Source of the DNA: Trichosphaerium sp. ATCC 40318 | Taxonomy: Eukaryota > Discosea > Flabellinia > Trichosidae | DNA length: 52,651 nucleotides | Assembly: GCA_038496445.1 (NCBI GenBank) | Contig: JALMLS010000375.1 | Span: forward strand, 1 to 52,651 | Reading direction: 5' to 3' | Shown: piece by piece, positions 24,882-36,257 of the stretch | Layout: the number at the start of each line of letters is the position of its first letter | Position numbering within the stretch: position 1 is the stretch's first letter | Notes under the pieces: generated by a model | The model's input: the letters and a program-made list of their open reading frames with translations, nothing else | Database searches by the model: none | Told to the model about the DNA's origin: nothing | Made by a program: the position numbers and the translations under genes

Positions 24882-25136
24882 AATTGCATTTTTTGTTTCA
24901 ATTCAAAATGTAATTATCTCTTGTACACTTTACAAAAATTAGGTGACAAGAACAGACTTGGAAACTCAACAATAGCATTCGTACTCGCTATATAAGCACA
25001 ATCTAAAACTACTCGTAGCTAACAGGGGCCCGATAATCACAGGAAAAGGATTGTGTAATCTTGACTAATTTGAAGAATACAAAAAGAATACAAGTTGAAT
25101 CAATTTATTTCTTATCATTACATGTCCCTATCCTTT

Positions 25137-25545
25137 TCACGAGTGTCTTACTACCCACATACATTTTGAATACTTTGCTTCAGCGAATGCAAGAGAAGGT
25201 CCTATTGGATCTTTTCCTTTGACATGCATGGCCATATACTTTTCATTAACTTTATCATTTCCTCCATTCTCCATCGCTTGTTTATGCTCTTCTTTAAAGA
25301 GATCTAAGCGTAAGTGCCTCACCTGGCTTATGTGTACGCCAAGGCAACGGTGATGTCCAGCGCATTGTAAACATATAAGTATGCCAAGTGAAACTGAAGC
25401 CCAGGTTGGAGCTTTTACAATGTTATTAACAGTGTTTGAACGGTTTCGTACATTTTGCTGTACAGTCTGCACATGTTTTATTTCCAGGTAGCTCCAGCAT
25501 TCGTTTTAAACGGTCTGGTTGCCATTGGGTACGGTTATTTGCCAT
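25137..25545 (-). CDS. ArfGAP-domain protein, short
   Basis: The exons are 25545-25452 and 25411-25137 (122 residues). The ArfGAP zinc finger is clear: CADC, then SPTWASVSLGILICLQC, HHRCLGVHISQVR with the catalytic arginine (R in HHR-CLG), and downstream GGNDKVNEKYM and FAEAKYSKCMW. These proteins stimulate GTP hydrolysis by Arf and so control coat release on Golgi or endosomal vesicles. The product stops just after the catalytic domain, whereas most relatives carry long C-terminal tails. It is therefore a minimal member, or an extra 3' exon has been missed after the tryptophan (GTAGTA follows it). ATG at 25545 is the family's normal start. Confidence 0.88.
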
Positions 25546-26387
25546 TTGAGTTATAATTGCTTGTAAGGTTCCACCTCACTCCGCTAGTCTGTATAATACG
25601 CTTTCGGCGCCTAAATGGTTTATAGATGCGACTTCTGACAATAATTCAATTGTTTCAACGAAATGTCAACGTCAGCTAATACTACTGGAATTTCTCGTGT
25701 CAAGCAAATCAAAAAAGGAAGTTAAAAGCTCAGCTTCTAAAAGGTATGATGTTGTTTTATTACTTCATTATTCTTGAACACATGTATCAGCACAACATGT
25801 TGTACCGCTCAAGGCACATCGTACGAGGTACTCCTTTTTTGACGCATTAGACCAATCGAGAAAATCAGTAAAAAACACCCAAAAAACCGAAAACCAAAAG
25901 AAGGGCACGTGTTTTTGTACATGTCACCTTTCCGACTTTAAAGTCAACGCCACAAGCAGCAGAGCTTGATTTAAGATAGTGTAAGACATTAAACAGCAAA
26001 AAGGAGGAATGCGAAGAGAAATAACTGGCAAAGTACCATGTTACTACCCAAACACATGGTAAATTTTCATAGGGAACTGAAAATATAAAGCACTTGAGTA
26101 TAAAAGGTTCTTTGCAAGCTGCTTGGTTTGCGGCGCTCAAAGTGCGTAGGACAAGTACAGAGGCGAGTTGCATCCTGCTTTAGGTGCTGTTGTCTTCTAA
26201 ATTCACATAATAATCATGCTTTTTGGTTTTTTCCGCCCGTTGGCATTGTCATAAAATGGACTTTCAGTTTTACGAAAATTGCCACGTGGAAGTAGTACGC
26301 AGAAACTTTTTCTTGAGATCCTTCAAACCAATACCTAATTTATTTACAATAAACTTCAAAAGTTTTTAATACTTGAGCGCTCAACTA
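25546..26387. other. Gene-poor stretch with one doubtful reading
   Basis: A 102-codon minus-strand reading (26173-25865) starts with ATG and is hydrophobic and cysteine-containing, but it shows no motif and no neat splice context. I do not call it. CACGTG occurs at 25906 and at 26283. It contains the ArfGAP promoter and the cyclophilin 3' end (AATAAA on the plus strand at about 26349 is not in the transcript sense). Confidence 0.3.
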
Positions 26388-27490
26388 TCATTCAACGACT
26401 CTAGCCGTAGTAACAATGACTGGATCTAAAGGCACGTTCTTGTGGCCGTGGCTGTCACCTGTTGGAACAACCTAAAAACAAGTGTCAAGTAAGAAAAAAA
26501 ACCAGTTCGTGAATGAAAATAGACATATTGAAAAAAAAGTGTAAAACCAAATTACAAGCGTACTTGGATCTTATCAACTACATCCATGCCTGAAATAACT
26601 TTTCCAAAAACCGCATAAGCAGCACCATCCCACTGTGGTTTATCCAAAAACGCATTATCAACAACATTGATGAAGTACTAAACCGAAACAAATGAGCAAA
26701 AAATCATAAAGTCAAGTTTTAAAAAAGAGTGCTTACCTGGTTTTTACCAGAGTCTGGTTGTCCACCAACACGCTTAGAGTATGTTAAACATGATGTAGTT
26801 TTACATAATATTACGTACTGCCATGGCAATGGTACCTCTATCATTCTTTAGACCTATGAATGGTTTAATAAGAAAATATAAATAACTTTCATAAAAATAG
26901 AAATTATTTTACAAGATTCCTATGAGACTCGAACTCACAACCTCCTGTGTGTTAGATAAGTGCTCTGCCCTTGAGCTAAGGAATCCATTGCATGTAAATA
27001 TAGCATTGGGCGCGTTACGGCGGTCGAAAAGTGGCGGTAGTAAATTTAGCAAAAAAATCAGAAAATATTTGTTTCACAATAAGATTGTTCAAGTTACCGT
27101 TTTGCCATTCGTTTTTGATGCCAGGGAGTGTATGCCTTGGCTTAAAGTTCTTATCAAAGTTTCCACCTAAATCAGTTAGTTTCGGGCGGACTGGGTGACA
27201 TTTCTTATAGAATACGCCCAGATACCTTGAATCATGAAGTCTTTTATGACCTACAACATTGTTAATGAAGCGGTTTTTATTGTATGACGAACCCGATGAA
27301 AGATAGTGCCATCAAAACCAGTTGGTCCTTTATTAACGTAGTAGAGGAAGTTTTTAGTAGATATTGGGGCTTTCTCGCTGTTTAACTCGATCAATATTTC
27401 TCCCATGGTGGTATTGAAACGAACGACTGGATCCGCGGATATAATTACAACAGCCGCAACCAATAGTAAAAATACGCTGTAAAATTGCAT
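26388..27490 (-). CDS. Secreted cyclophilin-type peptidyl-prolyl isomerase
   Basis: A signal peptide ([19 protein letters not shown]) precedes a complete cyclophilin domain: [14 protein letters not shown], then [29 protein letters not shown], and [13 protein letters not shown]. These are followed by [17 protein letters not shown] and a C-terminal [16 protein letters not shown]. The catalytic arginine (FHR), FMIQGG and the FIN motif are present. The sequence resembles bacterial PpiA-like cyclophilins more than eukaryotic cyclophilin B, notably in the [11 protein letters not shown] and [12 protein letters not shown] stretches. It should act on prolyl bonds of proteins in the secretory pathway. 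No HDEL is seen, so it may be secreted. The intron at 26854-27097 contains a tRNA gene on the same strand. Confidence 0.93.
26915..26985 (-). tRNA. tRNA-Val (anticodon AAC), intron-nested
   Basis: On the minus strand 71 bases fold as a cloverleaf. The 7-bp acceptor stem is perfect (GATTCCT with AGGAATC). The D arm is GCTC/GAGC with a GG-containing loop, and the anticodon loop is CTAACAC with one A-C mismatch in the stem. The T arm is GTGAG/CTCAT (first pair G-U) with loop TTCGAGT. Anticodon AAC reads valine GUU. No CCA is encoded, as is usual in eukaryotes. The internal A and B boxes (TAGCTC..., GTTCGAGTC) would drive Pol III. It lies wholly inside a cyclophilin intron, in the same orientation. 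Confidence 0.9.
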
Positions 27491-27823
27491 GTGACTCTAA
27501 ATACGTATATTAGCGACTATTCAGCACAACAGACAAGCTACACGTACAACCAATGCTATAAAGTTGTAACAAGTCAAGAAGAGTCCTTTAAATAAACATG
27601 TCGTTGTTTGAAAGCAAATACTTGGCGATGGTGAATAATAAAGAACATCATTGTACGCACAAGCGCAATACAACATGTCACACGATTGAAACAAAGTCTG
27701 TTGGTACTTGATTTACTTATTACATTTTTTTTTGTTATGTCAACATTTCCGCGCACCATAAAAGGGAAAAAAAATACAGTGCGAAGGTAGTTTCTCCCAC
27801 AAGATGATAAAAATCAATTATTT
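27491..27823. other. Intergenic, cyclophilin promoter / p24 3' end
   Basis: The two genes are in tandem on the minus strand, so this stretch must promote the cyclophilin gene and end the p24 transcript. AT-rich. No open frame of note and no clear element. Confidence 0.35.
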
Positions 27824-28776
27824 TTAGAATACTTTTTGGTGTTTCAAGTAACGTGTAATGTAGAAAGATTGTACAATGCCTGAAACGATCACACAGCCAA
27901 TAGAAAATATAGAGAACCACATAGTACGTGAGTTATTGTCATTTGATAGCTTACTAGAAAGAAATATTGAGAATGGTCACAAAAGCAGTTTAAAAAAATG
28001 GTTCATCTACTGACAACGTGTAAAGCATCAATTGTAAGCGCGTGAGGCCATTTTAAAAAGAAGTCATTTCAAAAAATTTGTTTTTTGTTTTTTTCAAAGT
28101 GACAACGTGGCGTACCTTTGACGTTGCTCTCTGTCCTTCATAGAGTGATACTCAGTTTTTACCATTTCAGCAAGGTCTTTAAAACGCGTTTAGAGAGTGT
28201 CATGTCATGATTTTCGAAAAACAAAAAAAACTTACCACGTAATTGTGCTACAGTATCTTCTACAGGGATCAAATGCTCCTTACGAGCAACATTTCCGCGG
28301 TTATTTGCTTGTTGGTTGTTGTTTTTACTCTTAACGCTGTGAAAGGAAATTTGTACTCTTCGTTGAGAGTCTAATGACGTTTTAACCGCTGAAAAAATAT
28401 CTACAAGGTAATACGTACACGCTCCACCACCTTGTTGGCGTCCTGCGCGATAATTATCATAGAAACAGATCCAGTGTTCTCCTGTTGCGCTCATTAGCTA
28501 AAGAACAAGTGTGGTATTGCGTTTACCATCTTCATTTGCCGTTATACCGAAAGTGCCATACGTTGCGTCGTCTCTGCGAAAACGCTCTTCATGAGATGGT
28601 CCATGGATGGTCATCATCATTTGGTACTGGTTATTATCGCCTTTTATTGTAAACTCGCCGCTCAGTGTCTGATGTATGTCCACGTCGACACGCATGCACT
28701 TTTGCTGTCTGAAAGGCACATCAAATTCATACGCGCTTGAAAGCGCAATTAATAGCAAGACAAGCAACGCTCTCAT
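27824..28776 (-). CDS. p24/TMED-family cargo receptor
   Basis: The first exons are 28776-28527 and 28481 onward. Others lie at about 28390-28235 and about 28170-28117, and the last ends at 27824. The protein has a signal peptide (MRALLVLLLIALSSA), a GOLD domain with its two cysteines (QQKC, HWICFYDN), a helical linker (EYHSMKDREQRQR) and a C-terminal membrane anchor preceded by NNSRTMWFSIFSI. The cytosolic tail is ITRYLKHQKVF. The p24 proteins cycle between ER and Golgi in COPI/COPII vesicles and select cargo. The tail lacks a KKxx signal but ends in a hydrophobic pair. The second exon starts at the CAG acceptor at 28482. An earlier TAG in that intron ends a naive reading. Confidence 0.9.
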
Positions 28777-29595
28777 CCTCGCTTTTTGTAACGGCTTAAC
28801 GCAAATCGTGGTTAAGTTTGATTGCAAATGCAATATGTCGTGGCATCTTCATTAATTGATGTCAGTTGTTGATTGGGCGTGAAGGAGTGCGTTGACATAT
28901 TTAAAGGGTGGAAGTATATGGATGTTAGGCCTTGTGCCACATTTCAAACAAAAAAAGATGATCTACTTGCCACTAGCTCCGGCACGCTACGTAGTCCATT
29001 CACCTGTCATTATGTAGTAGTGGAAATGAGTTCCGTAAGTAGTGATGATCTTTTTTATTGATGTTTGTTAGCAGGTTTTTCTCACGTGATTGTGGTCTTT
29101 TTGTCCGAAACGTGGTATTTACCCAATTTCAGCTCTCAACTTTGTCTCTCTTGTGAATCGCAAAACCCTTAAGTACCTACCACGCTCTATTGGACCCAAT
29201 TAGACCACATAAGTTCTTATTACCTACGTGACAACATGAACAACTCCGAGGGTTTCTGAAAGCTAGGAATAACCTTTAATTAACTCTGAGGCGTATCACT
29301 TAAAAAGGCAAGACATAAAAGATCTCTCGTAGCTAGCGTTAGGAAACAATGACGCGGGTACACAATGGCGGAGAGGTTTTCTAACTTTCCTCACTTATCG
29401 CGCTATTCTTGAAATCTCGTTTTTTAATACCCGCCTACAATTGCTAAAAACTATCACAAGAAAAAACGTGCTAATGCTACGCAATTTGCTACATAGCTCT
29501 CGTTTTTGTATTGGTTTAAGTCACAACTCATGACAATTCACAACCATACATCTCCGTTATAAAGCCAAGCAAGCACTTCGTGCGTTCTAATTTAC
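28777..29595. other. Divergent intergenic region
   Basis: The stretch lies between the leftward p24 gene and the rightward zincin-like gene. A 62-codon plus reading at 28873-29061 has no recognisable features. CACGTG is at 29083-29088. No gene called. Confidence 0.4.
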
Positions 29596-32500
29596 ATGTC
29601 TAGTACAGCGCTATTCTATGCGCTTATAATAGTAGCGCTACTGTCTTATTATCAAACAGACGCTACAAGGATACCTCGTACGTCCCTACTGTATACTATA
29701 TACCTTCTCTACGCGAATCAAGCGTATCGATAGGCAATCCTGAACTCTACGCCGGTGGTGTGCCGGCACGCTTTTTATTTTCTCGTGGAAAGTCATCCTT
29801 TCATTTGTCTTATACCTTATGTAGTATCCAACCACACCCGAGTGACGTACACTTGGCACGATGCAAGCAAGATAGACTTTACTAATTTTACACGTCCCTC
29901 GATGGAAGCTCAAAAGGCCAAAAGGTAACGTTTTAGCGAAACGGGGAAGGCTGCAGTGTCGCAGTTTTACTTTGGCTTTTTGATTGGTTTGTTATCTTTT
30001 TTTATTTATCTATTACGATAGAGCAGCGAACGCAGAGTCTAGATTGATTATAACTACAGTTATCACTGATGAAGCTCAGGAAGTAAGTTAGTAAAAAAAA
30101 AATATCTGGTTAGGTCAGATCTCCACCTTTTTTGGTTAAAACGTTTTAATACACGTGATAAATGCCACCAAAAAGGGGCTGCTCATTTCTGAAATTTCTA
30201 TCTCTCGTTTTTTTCAGAATTCAGAGTTAAAAAACTTACTGGGTTTATCTTATAGCGTGAAGATATCGTAAGCGCTTTTAATAACGCTCTGGATGTTTGG
30301 GTACACATAAATACATTTAAAGATGCTTCTTTTTTTTTTTTCAAAACGATTTTTTTTTTGATTTACAATATCGTTCTATTGCTGACCCACGTGATTAAAG
30401 AGAAGTTATATTTTTGACGAGACTGCTTTGGAGATTCATTTGCATGTAGCAACAATACCAGAACTTGCAGTAACAGATCTTGTGAGGTTATATAATTTCG
30501 GAACTGTCAGAATGACGTATGTGAAGTAATTTGATTCTTTTTATTTTCTACTTTGTAATTTCTCCACTTTTTTTTTAATGCGAATGTTAACCAAGTACTT
30601 ACTTCTGGTGATTTTTTAGATCTCAGCTGAATTTCAAACTTGCTACAACCCAACTCTTTTTCGGTACTCTATTCGATAGACCAGAGTATGCCTTGGATGA
30701 AGGATATCCTACAGTTGTTGATCACGGTCCTTTGAAGTCAATGATAAAGGTAAAAAAAAAACCGGAAGTTCCCACTCACAAAATTAACAAAAAAACACGA
30801 CTTGTTATCTCTTATGTACTTGTAGAATATCTTTCAAGAAACAGATATGTTTGATGAACCAAATGGACCTCGCGATGCTACAATAACAGTATCAAACAGA
30901 AGAAATATTGACTGGGACATCTCTGATGGAATAACTCCTGTTCGTTTTGACACATTTCATTTTTTTCTCCCTTCATTTTTGTTGATTGACCTTATTTTTT
31001 GAACACAGGGTTTACTTGACGGACACGCAATTATGGTTCACGAATTAGCACGTGTTTTCGGATTTTCAAGCGATATTGGAAGGAGTGAGCGTTTTTTTTG
31101 TTCATTTTTTTGACTATTGAAATGTCCGCCAGCTAATTTCTTTCTAGTGACTGAGTTCATTAATTCCCCAGGTGACATACCTTTTGGAGTTCAACCTACT
31201 ATACTTGATTATTTACGCTTCCCTACACCAACTACTAGTGTCTTTAGAGGACGTAGTTTGGAGCTAGGTACTAAATAATAATCAACTAAACAATCACCGT
31301 ATACTAATTCATCAAAAGATGTACCTGCCTTCTTTATAAGTCCTTTAGTAAGAATACCAACTGTAGAATATTCTTCTGTACTCGGTCAACAGGACAGTTG
31401 GGCAGATGAGAGCCTTGGTACTGTTTTTTTAAAAGAAAAAAAAGACACTTAACATAGCTGACTTTTACGTTTAGGTATTATCGCTCCATTAAACGAACTT
31501 ACCCCAGAATCTCGTATTGGTATTACCATAACGGATATTCTTGTCATAGATACTCTTGGATGGTTTATAAATGGTACGTGAATCGAACCGTTTAGGAAAT
31601 TTTAAATTGAAACTCACAACTAAAAAATAGCTGTTGGATTACCTTGTCCATATGTTTCATATACTGATAGAGACTTTGCAACTATTGGTGATGTTATTGG
31701 TGTACGTGGATATTACTTTTTCGAACAAGTACGATGTCTGTACGGTGGATTTGCAGGCCTAATTATTGGAGATGCACGAGTAATCAGTGATTCATACGTT
31801 GTATGTTTTGACTTCATTTTTACTGATGGAAATGCCTCGTCTATCGTCTATCACTAGTTAACTTGATTGTTTAGGAATGTGTTGTACCTGTATTTCCTTC
31901 AAACAGAAGATTAACTGGTATGGAAATTAGTGCTAATGGTGGACAACAAAGTAACTTTTTTGGAAATATTCAAATATCACCAGTACGACAATCAATTTCT
32001 CGCTTGTTACTCATTCATATTCATAGATATCACCAAATCCAACAGCTGCACCTCCTACGCAAGCCCCAACAATGGCATTTACACCTCCACCGACTACAGT
32101 ACCACCAACGGTTGCTCCCACGATTGCCCCTACAACACAGCGTCCGACAGTAGCACCAACACCACAGCCAACACCAGCCCCAACTAACCCTCCTACACTA
32201 CCTCCAACAAGAGCACCAACAGTTGCACCAACCCCACAGCCAACACCAGCCCCAACTAACCCTCCTACGCTTCCTCCAACAAGAGCACCAACAGTTGCGC
32301 CAACACCACAGCCAACACCAGCCCCAACTAACCCTCCTACGCTTCCTCCAACAAGAGCACCAACAGTTGCACCAACACCACAACCAACACCAGCCCCAAC
32401 TAACCCCCCTACACTACCTCCAACAAGAGCACCAACAGTTGCACCAACACCACAGCCAACGCCAGCCCCAACTAACCCTCCTACACTACCTCCAACAAGA

Positions 32501-34002
32501 GCACCAACAGTTGCACCAACACCACAGCCAACACCAGCCCCAACTAACCCTCCTACACTACCTCCAACAAGAGCACCAACAGTTGCTCCAACCCCACAGC
32601 CGACACCAGCCCCAACTAACCCCCCTACGCTTCCTCCAACAACAGCACCCACCACGCAAGCTCCAACACCAACTCCTACAACTCTTCCGCCTGTTGTTGT
32701 ACCAACGACTGCATCTCCAACACCTGTTCCAACCTCACCGCCTACCATTGTACCAACTACTGCACCTCCTACAGTTGAGCCAACTATGGCGCCTACAACA
32801 GAACCACCAACAGTAGCCCCAACAACTGATGCACCTACACCTGAACCAACTATGACTCCTTCAACAGAGCCTCCAACAGCAACTCCTACAACACCGGCAC
32901 CTGTTGTTGTACCAACAACTGCGTCTCCAACACCTGCTCCAACCTCACCACCACCTGTTGAAATACCAACTACTGCACCTCCAATGCCTATACCAACGTC
33001 ACCGCCAACTATGGCACCTACCACTGCGCCACCAACACCTGAACCAACCCCTCAATCTGCAGAGCCTACCATAGCTCCTACAACAGACTCTCCAACAGCT
33101 CAGGCCACTGGTACCAGAAACGTTTTAACCAACATTATTCCTAATCATTTGTAGATGCGCCAACATCACAACCGCCTACTGATGCTCCGGCTGATGCCCC
33201 TGTAGATGCTCCTGCTGAAGCTCCGGTAGATGCTCCTTCAGATGCTCCTTCTGATGCACCAGCTGATGCCCCTTCGGACGCTCCAGCCGACGCACCTGCT
33301 GACGCACCTATAGACGCACCAGCTGATGCCCCAGCTGATACTCCTTCTGATGCTCCTGTCGACGCACCAGCTGACGCACCTGTTGATGCTCCTGCTGACG
33401 CACCAGCTGACGCACCTTCTGATGCACCTTCTGATGCACCAGCTGTTACTCCTTCTGACGCCCCTGTTGATGCCCCAGCTGATGCCCCTGTTGATGCTCC
33501 TGCTGACGTACCTTCTGACGCACCAGCTGACGCACCTTCTGATGCTCCTTCGGAAGCACCAGCCGATACCCCTTCAGATGCACCAGCTGCCCCACCTGTT
33601 GATGCTGATACTCCTTCGGACGCTCCAGCTACGTCACCTACATCTGAACCAGTAACAACTGCACCGCCAGTATCTGTCGCTCCAGCTGCTGTAAGTGTAA
33701 ACACAACCATGTCTCATTTTTATAACTCATATAAAACCATAGCTTCCTGTCTTACTTGGATTCGGACAAGCAACAAATGAAGATGAGGAAGAAGCAACAA
33801 GAGAAGCTTTGGCTTTAGCAGAAGCAGATTGCCAAGGGTTAGAGAGTTCTTATAGCTCGAAACAGTTTTCTGACTTTATTCTCTTTTTAGGTGTTGTGTT
33901 GCTATTAAATTCCCTGGCCAATCATCAATAATATCATGTTCTTCTTCTAGTAAAGGAGACTCAACAATATCAGCACATTGCTCATGCAGATGTGCATTGT
34001 AA
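29596..34002 (+). CDS. Secreted zincin-like protein (HELAR instead of HExxH) with long repeat tail
   Basis: ATG at 29596 opens a signal peptide (MSSTALFYALIIVALLS). About a dozen exons follow. At 31039 the exon reads MVHELARVFGFS. Zincins of this bacterial secreted type have HExxHxxGF, so the second zinc-binding His is Arg here (codon 31051-31053). Family context is otherwise kept: TILDYLRF, a DSWADESLGI block and ITDILVIDTLGWF. A TIG-like segment follows (VRCLYGG...YVECVVP). Next comes a Pro/Thr stalk with seven 24-residue repeats, an Asp-Ala-Pro repeat region and a Cys-rich end (CCVAIKF, CSCRCAL). No membrane helix is seen. With one zinc ligand gone, protease activity is doubtful. A binding or structural role is inferred. 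Exon borders at 29820-29880 are approximate. Confidence 0.75.
32146..32650 (+). repeat. 72-bp minisatellite coding PTPAPTNPPTLPPTRAPTVA
   Basis: Seven near-identical 72-bp units (24 residues) lie within the zincin-like gene. They differ only at synonymous third positions (ACA/ACG/ACT, CCA/CCC), apart from the ACA that ends the array. The period is a multiple of three, so copy-number change keeps the frame. The complementary strand is open for 337 codons purely as a by-product. Confidence 0.95.
33157..33640 (+). repeat. Asp-Ala-Pro tripeptide-rich repeat region
   Basis: Directly after the Pro/Thr stalk, a new exon codes runs of DAPADAP, DAPVDAP, DAPSDAP and occasional EAP, in 12-bp units GATGCxCCxxCT/GTT. 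It makes a highly acidic, proline-spaced segment, quite unlike the preceding neutral stalk. Confidence 0.9.
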
Positions 34003-34300
34003 TTTATAATTTAGAATTGAAATAAAAAAAAGTCAGACATTCACCCTTGTAATAGCTCGTTTCTAGTTGCTTGATAATTTGTTAGTCACAACCATGCGAA
34101 TATTCAATGCTACAATATTGTATGGTATCAATGTCAGCTTAAAATGGTGAGCACTATTTCCTTCTTGCTTTTCACGTGGTTACGACAAAATCTTTCTGGT
34201 TTTTTTTTTGCTAATGCAGTCAATAGTTTTCTTTTGATAAGTTTTCTCACAGAAAGAGCTCGGTTTTAGTTGCAATTCCACCGAAAAGTAGGCAGTGAGC

Positions 34301-35949
34301 ATGGATCATACTGGAGGAAGTAAAAAACGAAGCAAACAGGCGTCTAACGCAAACACTCCGAATAAAAGGTAAAAAATTAAATACAATGTCTAGAGATGTT
34401 CGTATCAACATTAAAGCACTAAAAACATCAACAACAAATTACGTAATTTTGCGTTAATTCTGGTTGTGACCTAGTTTGACCATAAATAGCACTCTTTTTA
34501 TAACACAAGTTGCCTTAACACACTGCAAGCTATATCCTTATTGATAGTTTAAAGTGATTGTAAGGGCAGGAAGTCACGTGCTTCTTACTATTCAGAAGGC
34601 CTTTTGAAAATAGCTAAACTGAAAAAGAGCATTATTTTAGGTCAAACACAACCACTGCTGTTATCAAGAACCTCGTTTTGAACATTTTTTGTTGTTTGAC
34701 ATCATTCTAAAATACTGGTAGTAATAAAACGATGTTATTGGACATACCTGTTGAGATTCTAGTAGATATCTTAGCAAATACAACGAAAGCTCGATTTGCA
34801 GCTTGTCAAACATGTCATCTCTTTTATTCAATTATTCATGATATTATCGGGTATCATAGTGTATACTTACGGACAGATGAACAAGCAAAAGAAGCTGTTA
34901 AACACAAAGGAATCATGAAACACACAAAAATCAAGTTGATGAGTGGTTATGGTAGAGGATTTCCGTCGAATGAGATTCTGGAACAATTTGTAGGAGTACA
35001 TAACATTGACCTCAGTGAAACTTATTTTATCAAAGCAGAAGGTATGAAGTGGCTTGCTGGAGTGCATACAATCGACCTTACTATGTCTCATGTTGATGAT
35101 CAATCTATCAAATTACTTGCTGGTGTTCACGAGATTAATCTTGAAAGTGTTGCTAGTATTAGAGATGAAGGTATTATGGCGCTTGCTGGTGTTCATACAA
35201 TTGATCTTTGTTTCACACATGTAACAGATTACGGCGTATATGCCCTTGCTGGTGTTCATACTATTAATCTGGAGGGTACACGAGTGACAGATATAGGTGT
35301 TAGCACACTTGCTGGAGTGCATGCTATTGATTTATCGGACACTCAAGTAACTGATAGAGGTGTTAGAACACTTGCTGGAGTGCATACTATTTCTTTGAGA
35401 GAAACTAAAGTAACTGGTAAAGGTATAATGTCGCTTGCTGGAGTACACACGATTGATCTTAGTAGTGTGCATGTAACAGATGAAGCTATTCAAAGTCTTG
35501 TTGGTGTACACACAATTAAGCTTATTGATTGTACACAGTATATTACCGTTGAAGCAATCAAGGCACTCAAAGAAGTTCATGAGATTCATCTTACTGACCC
35601 GAAAGATTTGTGGCTTGGAGAACTTTGTAATGTGCACTCAGTTTGTATTATTGATGGTGGTAAAAACAATACAACAGACGATGGAATCAAAACATTGACC
35701 AATGTCAAAATCCTTCATCTTGTTCATTCATCCGATACACTAACAGACTTGGGTTTTACTACATTGATCAACCTCAAACACCTCCTAATGTGTGGAGGCG
35801 ATAATATTACTAATAATTGCTTGAAGTACCTTAAATCTCTAAAATATGTTACAAACATTTTTTCTGGAGTTACAAAAGAGGGTGTTGAGTCAATGGGTAT
35901 TGAATATATTAACTATTTAACTATAACAACTAAATCCATTATAAAATAA
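34301..35949 (+). CDS. F-box / leucine-rich-repeat protein 1
   Basis: The exons are 34301-34368 and 34722-35949 (431 residues). A basic N-terminus (GGSKKRSKQ) is followed by an F-box-like helix set (MLLDIPVEILVDILANTTKAR). About a dozen LRRs come next, of the cysteine-containing or GALA-like form, with unit LAGVHTIDLS-T-VTD-GV, 23-24 residues long. F-box/LRR proteins serve as substrate adaptors of SCF ubiquitin ligases. The central units are nearly identical to each other, suggesting recent internal expansion. The 5' exon is joined because it fits phase 2 exactly and the paralogue downstream has the same layout. The gene is in tandem with the next one. Confidence 0.85.
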
Positions 35950-36257
35950 ACATCATCTGAATACAAGTTGGCTCGGGTGTTGTGTTGTTAACTTCCAATG
36001 TAGAATAGTTTTCAAGTATCATTAGTGGTACGATGGTACTCCACTTCTGCATCTTACGCTCAATCCTAAGTATCACATGCCTGAAACAGGCCAAGGGGCA
36101 TTTAAGTGGACCACCTAACCAAAACACTTTACATCCAAGTGCAAAATCTGTTCAAATTTTTGTTCAAATATGAAGTACTTGCTAGTCACGTGTTGTCAAC
36201 AAAAAACAGGTTTAAACATTTGAAAACCCGCGTTACGCTAGATAAACAGAATATTCA
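35950..36257. promoter_or_regulatory. Promoter region of F-box/LRR gene 2
   Basis: CACGTG lies at 36187-36192, 66 bases before the ATG. Otherwise no features. Confidence 0.4.

Noticed and set aside
25865-26173. 102-codon hydrophobic minus-strand reading
   Set aside because: Contains splice-like sites but no phased partner exons or recognisable family.
28873-29061. 62-codon plus reading beside the p24 gene
   Set aside because: No motif, no homologous fragment in the window, and only chance length.
32146-32650. Regular repeats as a possible CRISPR array
   Set aside because: Units are contiguous 72-bp coding repeats with no unique spacers, in a eukaryotic exon.
32011-33024. 337-codon open frame on the minus strand (Gly/Val-rich)
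   Set aside because: It is the complement of the Pro/Thr repeat exon. The codon pattern of the repeat removes stops on the other strand.
33141-33710. 189-codon minus-strand frame rich in Gly-Ala-Ser
   Set aside because: Antisense shadow of the Asp-Ala-Pro repeat exon.
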